From positions 15,394,001 to 15,458,000 of the forward strand of contig JBAIAC010000033.1 in assembly GCA_037349315.1 (NCBI GenBank): 64,000 nucleotides of DNA, written 5' to 3'. The notes beneath the pieces were generated by a model, which did no database searches, was not told where the DNA came from, and saw nothing but the letters and a program-made list of their open reading frames with translations. Made by a program: the position numbers and the translations under genes. This DNA comes from Chelydra serpentina (taxonomy: Eukaryota; Chordata; Testudines; Chelydridae). Of this stretch, positions 59,591 through 64,000 are shown one piece after another (position 1 is the stretch's first letter; each line of letters starts with the position of its first letter).

Positions 59591-62500
59591 TGCCTGCTCA
59601 AGAAATGCCCAGTATATTGAAGGTCCATATCAGGAAGCTTGTTTTAAATCAGTTCCTTTAGTTCTTCATTTTCACGAGCAGTATTTTCATTCACCAATGT
59701 TAAAAAGGAAGAAATTACAATAAGGAGTTCAAGCCTTAGAAATCATTATACTTTTATTATAATGAAAATGCTGCTACTCACTCCAAAATGGCTGTTCATT
59801 AAATAATACATGGACAAAGACTTTAGAAATAAGAGTCCAAAGGGATAAGAGTCTGTTTTTTGAATGGAATAAATTTAAATTGTTCTTAGCACTTCATAGA
59901 TTGTAAACTGCAAAATTTGCTGCAATTCTCTATGGCCAATTTTTTAGCAGAGTTACTTTTAACCTACGATTCACAGTCATAATATTTTATCTAATATTTA
60001 TGGGGCTTTTTGTTATTCTCTGCTGTCATTGTTTTATTTTTTGACACAGATGAACTCCATTCTAGATGTTTAAATCACATACTATTGTAAACTTTAGGTA
60101 CATCTAGCTGTGTGCTTTGCTTAGCAGGAGTTGATAATAAATTTGCATAAATATACTATGTTAAGTAAAAAAATCTAAGAAGAGATCTTCTACAGTCATA
60201 TCTTTTGGATGGCATAAAGCATTAATCAAATTATAAAACTATAAAATCTGGTTATTAAAACTTTTATAGGAGGAAAGAGATTATCAGACAAAACAAGTTC
60301 TGGTTACTACCAGACATACCCATTCAACTCCTCTCATTTAGAGACCATTGATACAATTCCATATACTTCACTGGAGATATACGAATGTAAGAGAATTAGG
60401 ATTGCAAACACTTATGTATATAATGTTATTCCCCTGAATTCAGTGGGACTGCTTGTAAGTATGAAGTTGAAGGATCAGTGCCACATTCAAGAGCCTCAGT
60501 CCTTGATTCTGGCTGAGCAGTACATTGTGTGAATCAAGAGGGGGCAAGGAGGAGAAAGGTGGCTTTACTTTGCCTTTCAGCTCCCTAGGTCCTAAAACCG
60601 GCTTTGAGCTGGTTAAGCTGCTAGTGAAAGTTAGAGCAACCTCAGTGCTGCTCTTACTTGCAGCAGCTGGCAATGTTCCTCAAAATGCCCATTCTGACAG
60701 ATGTGGATTGCCAGGAAGGAGTAGTGCTCTAGCCACTCTCCTTCCCCTGGCAAGCTACACATGATTTAGGCCAATTTTATAGCCTCCTTTTCACAGTTGG
60801 AGTAAGAAGGACATAGAGAGAACTAGGATCTGGCCCAAGGTGTGGATCTCAGCCCTTTAATTGTGGCACTTCCTTAGATCTGGAACTCTCACTCAAGTGG
60901 ACTGTTTCTCTGAGTATGGATTAATCACACAAATTAAGCTTTGCAAACTTAGTCCTGGGTTTTTTAAGGTCAGCCATAAGATAAATTTCCTTTTATTAAC
61001 CAGGTTAAATTGGTGATTTGCTTTTGGGAGCCATTTTCAGCCATTTTGTCTAGTGCACCAAGTGGCCGAAGCACAGTGGGGAATGACATAGGCTATAAGA
61101 GTGGCTTAGGATGCATTTCACAAATCACACCATATAAGAATAGACTGTATTGTAAAATAAAACAAATTAAAATGTAAATATCTCAGTTATTTTTTAGAAT
61201 GAAACTACAGGCTTTAGAAATGCTTACATTTTTCCACAGCATGGTTAAAAAGCGCTGGATTATTAACATCAAGCACTTTGGCTTCAATTTTGCAATAAAA
61301 TTAGCTTGGTGTCAAAACAATTTAAAAAATCTAAATGCCGTTTCCTTACTGTATCAACATAGTTGAAATTCTAAGAATGTAACATTTAAATTGCTGTTAA
61401 TGGGGGAGCTTAGTGGCATATTTTCAGCAGCAGCAGATCTGCAATAATAGTCTTATATTGCAGGATTTTAGAAAATTAATGGAAGGAAAATCATTTGAAA
61501 ATATACAATTTCTTCGATTGCCTTTCTAAGTGTTATTAGATGACATTTCTCTTTTTTCACAAAAAACTGCAAGACAAATGGGTGACTAAGTATACTACCA
61601 CTGTAGCAAATATGATTTGAGAGGTGGAGCCAAAGCATCCCAAGGAGATGGGGAATAAAGGTCACGGTCTACACTTTTAATCTTACATTCCACTGAAGAA
61701 ACCTCATGCTGGTCCAAGAAATGAGGAAATGCTGTTTGTAGCTTCCTGATCCTGAAGCTGCTAGGATCCAGTTTACTCCTGGAGTTGGTTAGGGCAGCCC
61801 AGCACCCGGCTGCCATGGTAGCTATGGTCCTGTCAGCACCTGAGGAATAGCTGGAGCATAGGAATGACTGGCTATTCTTCCTCCCTGTTCCCAACATGAC
61901 CCCCTTCCCCACTCTGGCCTACTCTGGGAACACCCCCACGCCACACACATGCACACACATGGTATATTTCCTGTCCTGGGGATTCTGAGTCTGTCAAAGA
62001 GACTCTCTGGAGTATTTCCAGGGTGTGGCTTGCAGTCTTTCAGCTATTTTTCTTGGTGTATCTTTGTGGCCAAAGCACAAGGGTGAATTCCCCCTAATAC
62101 CCTGGAAAGAAGAACCTGAGATCTAAGGATCTGACCCTACTTCCTTTGAAGTGAATAGCAACATATCTGTTGACTTGGATGAGAGCTGGATCAGGCAGCA
62201 AGCTAAGAAAACCCTCAGTTGCTTGGTGGGTGGCATGGTGCTACTGCATCTGTAGCCAAAACAGACCTGGGCCCTGATTTTCGGAGGTGATGACATTCCA
62301 CTGGCTTCATTTGGAGTATGGTTGCTCAGAATCACTGAAAACCAGACCCATTGTCTTTATTTATTGCTGCCCTAAAACAATGCAAGATCACAACCAATCT
62401 GCAGGGCCTGTGACTCTTCTACTCTTCATGCTAGAATGAATCTCATCAGCGGCTGAAGCTGACAGAGACACATGCAGGACAGGCTAATTAACGAGCACAC

Positions 62501-63172
62501 CTAAACAAAGCAAAAGCTATCGAAGAAAATGACCTTAGTGGGTGATTGGTGTGCTTCCTGCAATGCAGCCACATTCAGTGAAGACTGGCAGGCGAAAGAG
62601 GTGATACAGCGAATGGGAATTACTCTGCCGGAATAAGAATTATGTTGTTGAGATAGGAAGGTTAGGTGCTGTCCATGCTGACTTTTGCTAGTGAGAGGAG
62701 AAGACGCAAGACTTATTGCACTTGACTCTACTATAGAACATGCCCAGGCTGCCAAATACATAATCTCAGTATCAGGGTATTTGCCCCTGGTTTGGCTATT
62801 TCTTTTAAAGGGAAAGAAATGAGATTGGACTGGGGAAGGAGACAGAAACATCTTCCCCTCTATTTTTTTACCACTCTAATTGTAAGTTTCCCAACCTCAC
62901 TCACATGATTCTCCCTCAAGTTTGCAGCATACATCAACATCCCCATGCTACAATGTGTAACACAGATCCTCAAAATGGTGGACCACTTGAAAATTTAACC
63001 CTCTTCAATGTGGCCAGGTGCTTTCCCTCATTACTGCCCTCCTTCTTTGTCGGTCTCTCTCCATTGCCCCAAATGTCCTTCTCTCCATGTACTGCTTCTG
63101 TTCTACCTGACTGCTTCCGCAGCCACAGTCCAGCAGGTTCTCTGCCTTTGGTACTATGAGGGAGTGAAGATA
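59591..63172. other. Non-coding; several unnamed frames and repeat-like blocks
   Basis: 60500-60860, 61600-61920 and 62500-62850 are GC-richer blocks holding 77-116-codon frames without recognisable domains. 62121-62190 has palindromic-repeat-like text (GATCTGACCCTACTT…GATCAGGC). No UNC13C exon was found. Confidence 0.4.
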
Positions 63173-64000
63173 AAAGAACAGTTACTTACCAGAGAGCAAC
63201 TGCGGTTCTTTGAGATGTGTTATCCACATAGAGTCACCCCTGGAGTGTGTCTGATCAGATTCTCCTGGCCACCAGTGTCTGTTGGAGCCATGCCTGTCAT
63301 GTCACCACAGCTGAGGGCATAAAGGGCAGAGCAGGACCAACCGTCCCTCAGTCCCTTTGCCACTACAGAATCCCAGAGGAGTAGGACAGGAAAGAAGGAT
63401 GGGCCATGGAATCTATTTGGACAACACATCCTGAAGAAACGCAGCTACAGTAAGGTAAGTAACTGTTCTTTCTTTGAGTAATTGTCCACATGGATTCCAT
63501 TCTTGGTGCCTAACAAGCAGTTGTCTGCTTGGAGGCAGGCAGTAGGAGTCTTACTTGACTGCAGAGTAGCCCTAACAAAGCAGACATCTGATCTGGGACA
63601 TTCTTCTAACAGGCTGCAGAGGTTGCCTGAACTCTAATGGAAAGAGCTCTAATGTGACTAGGTGGATCTACCTGGCTAATATGTAACTTGTCCTTATACC
63701 GTTGGAGATCCACTTACATAATATTTGAGAGGCTATTGCTTGGCCCTTAACCCTTTCTGCAACCACCACTAACCGTTTAGGGATATTCCTGAATGGTTTC
63801 ATCCTGTCAATGTAAAAATACAGTGCCCTTACCACATCAAGTGTTAGATGGTGAAGTCAATATCGCAGATCCCTCCTTTATCTATAGTACCAATGACTTG
63901 GCTTAGCACCACCCTCATCCCCTCAAGTATTGGAGACTCCAGTACTGAGCTCTCATATAAATCACTCGGGACCATAGATGCCCTAGGAACCAAAAAACTA
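63173..64000 (-). mobile_element. DIRS-like retroelement relic with tyrosine-recombinase frame
   Basis: On the minus strand, between about 63860 and 63600, interrupted frames read LHHLTLDVVRALYFYIDRMK, VVVAERVKGQAIASQILCKW, then RALSIRVQATSAAC. This is the order of the C-terminal tyrosine-recombinase region in DIRS-type elements, where the last part is normally H-S-T-R-A-Q-A-T-S. Frameshifts and a lost His indicate decay. Downstream of the frame, an 18-bp perfect inverted repeat (63173-63190 and 63454-63471, AAAGAACAGTTACTTACC) marks a terminal structure. The element runs off the window. Confidence 0.55.

Noticed and set aside
58817..59628. Two 263-267-codon frames on opposite strands
   Set aside because: Both lie in a GC-rich hAT cargo, overlap each other almost entirely, run over the transposon ends, and have no domain; GC-rich DNA lacks stops by chance.
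61595..61912. 105-codon minus-strand frame as a possible host exon or retrocopy
   Set aside because: No recognisable homology, no poly-A tail, no splice sites that fit.
62501..62851. 116-codon minus-strand frame
   Set aside because: No domain, low-complexity Ser-rich composition, repeat-like surroundings.

Overview
The window looks like nuclear DNA of a turtle, most likely a cryptodire. The base composition is AT-rich and intron-like. The interspersed repeats are of reptile type: CR1 LINEs in two subfamilies, a tRNA-headed SINE with the layout of the turtle Cry/Pol III family, many hAT-type non-autonomous DNA transposons with 8-bp target-site duplications (TSDs), Penelope-like elements, and ERV-type solo LTRs. 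There are no bacterial genes, operons, CRISPR arrays or organellar genes. Nearly all short open frames are chance frames or transposon relics.

The one host gene I can support is UNC13C (Munc13-3), on the minus strand. Five consecutive internal exons read in order from high to low coordinates: 48967-49076, 42924-42992, 41895-41984, 39502-39630 and 17931-18064. They have canonical splice sites, their phases join without a break, and together they encode about 178 residues of the MUN domain, which primes synaptic vesicles through syntaxin. The introns between them are about 6.0, 0.9, 2.3 and 21.4 kb. I found neither the next exon downstream (below 17.9 kb) nor the next upstream (above 49.1 kb), so everything else is intron or lies beyond the part of the gene I can see.

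Layout. 1-17.9 kb: intron or downstream DNA with many small palindromic MITEs, a pogo/Tigger-like copy, a hAT element at 12.3-13.1 kb carrying a second hAT, and a CpG-rich palindromic MITE pair at 14.2 and 15.0 kb. 18-39.5 kb: the giant intron, with three CR1 pieces (one split by a 1,250-bp solo LTR), several hAT elements with readable TSDs, and an unusual hAT built from alternating TTTAAAGGGCC modules. 39.5-49.1 kb: four exons in short introns, with a second pogo/Tigger copy, a 986-bp hAT, two Penelope-like insertions and the tRNA SINE. 49-64 kb: another LTR, GC-rich hAT elements, a DNA transposon carrying a second solo LTR, and a DIRS-like tyrosine-recombinase relic at the right edge.

I do not see a clearly new biological system. 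The most interesting material is the pair of Penelope-like insertions. Both end in near-perfect inverted (snap-back) arms. One sits across a hAT boundary with a 14-bp TSD. The other lies 50 bp inside a UNC13C intron, in the sense orientation, and carries a hammerhead-ribozyme-like core. Repeat family names come from recall of family features, not from a database search.
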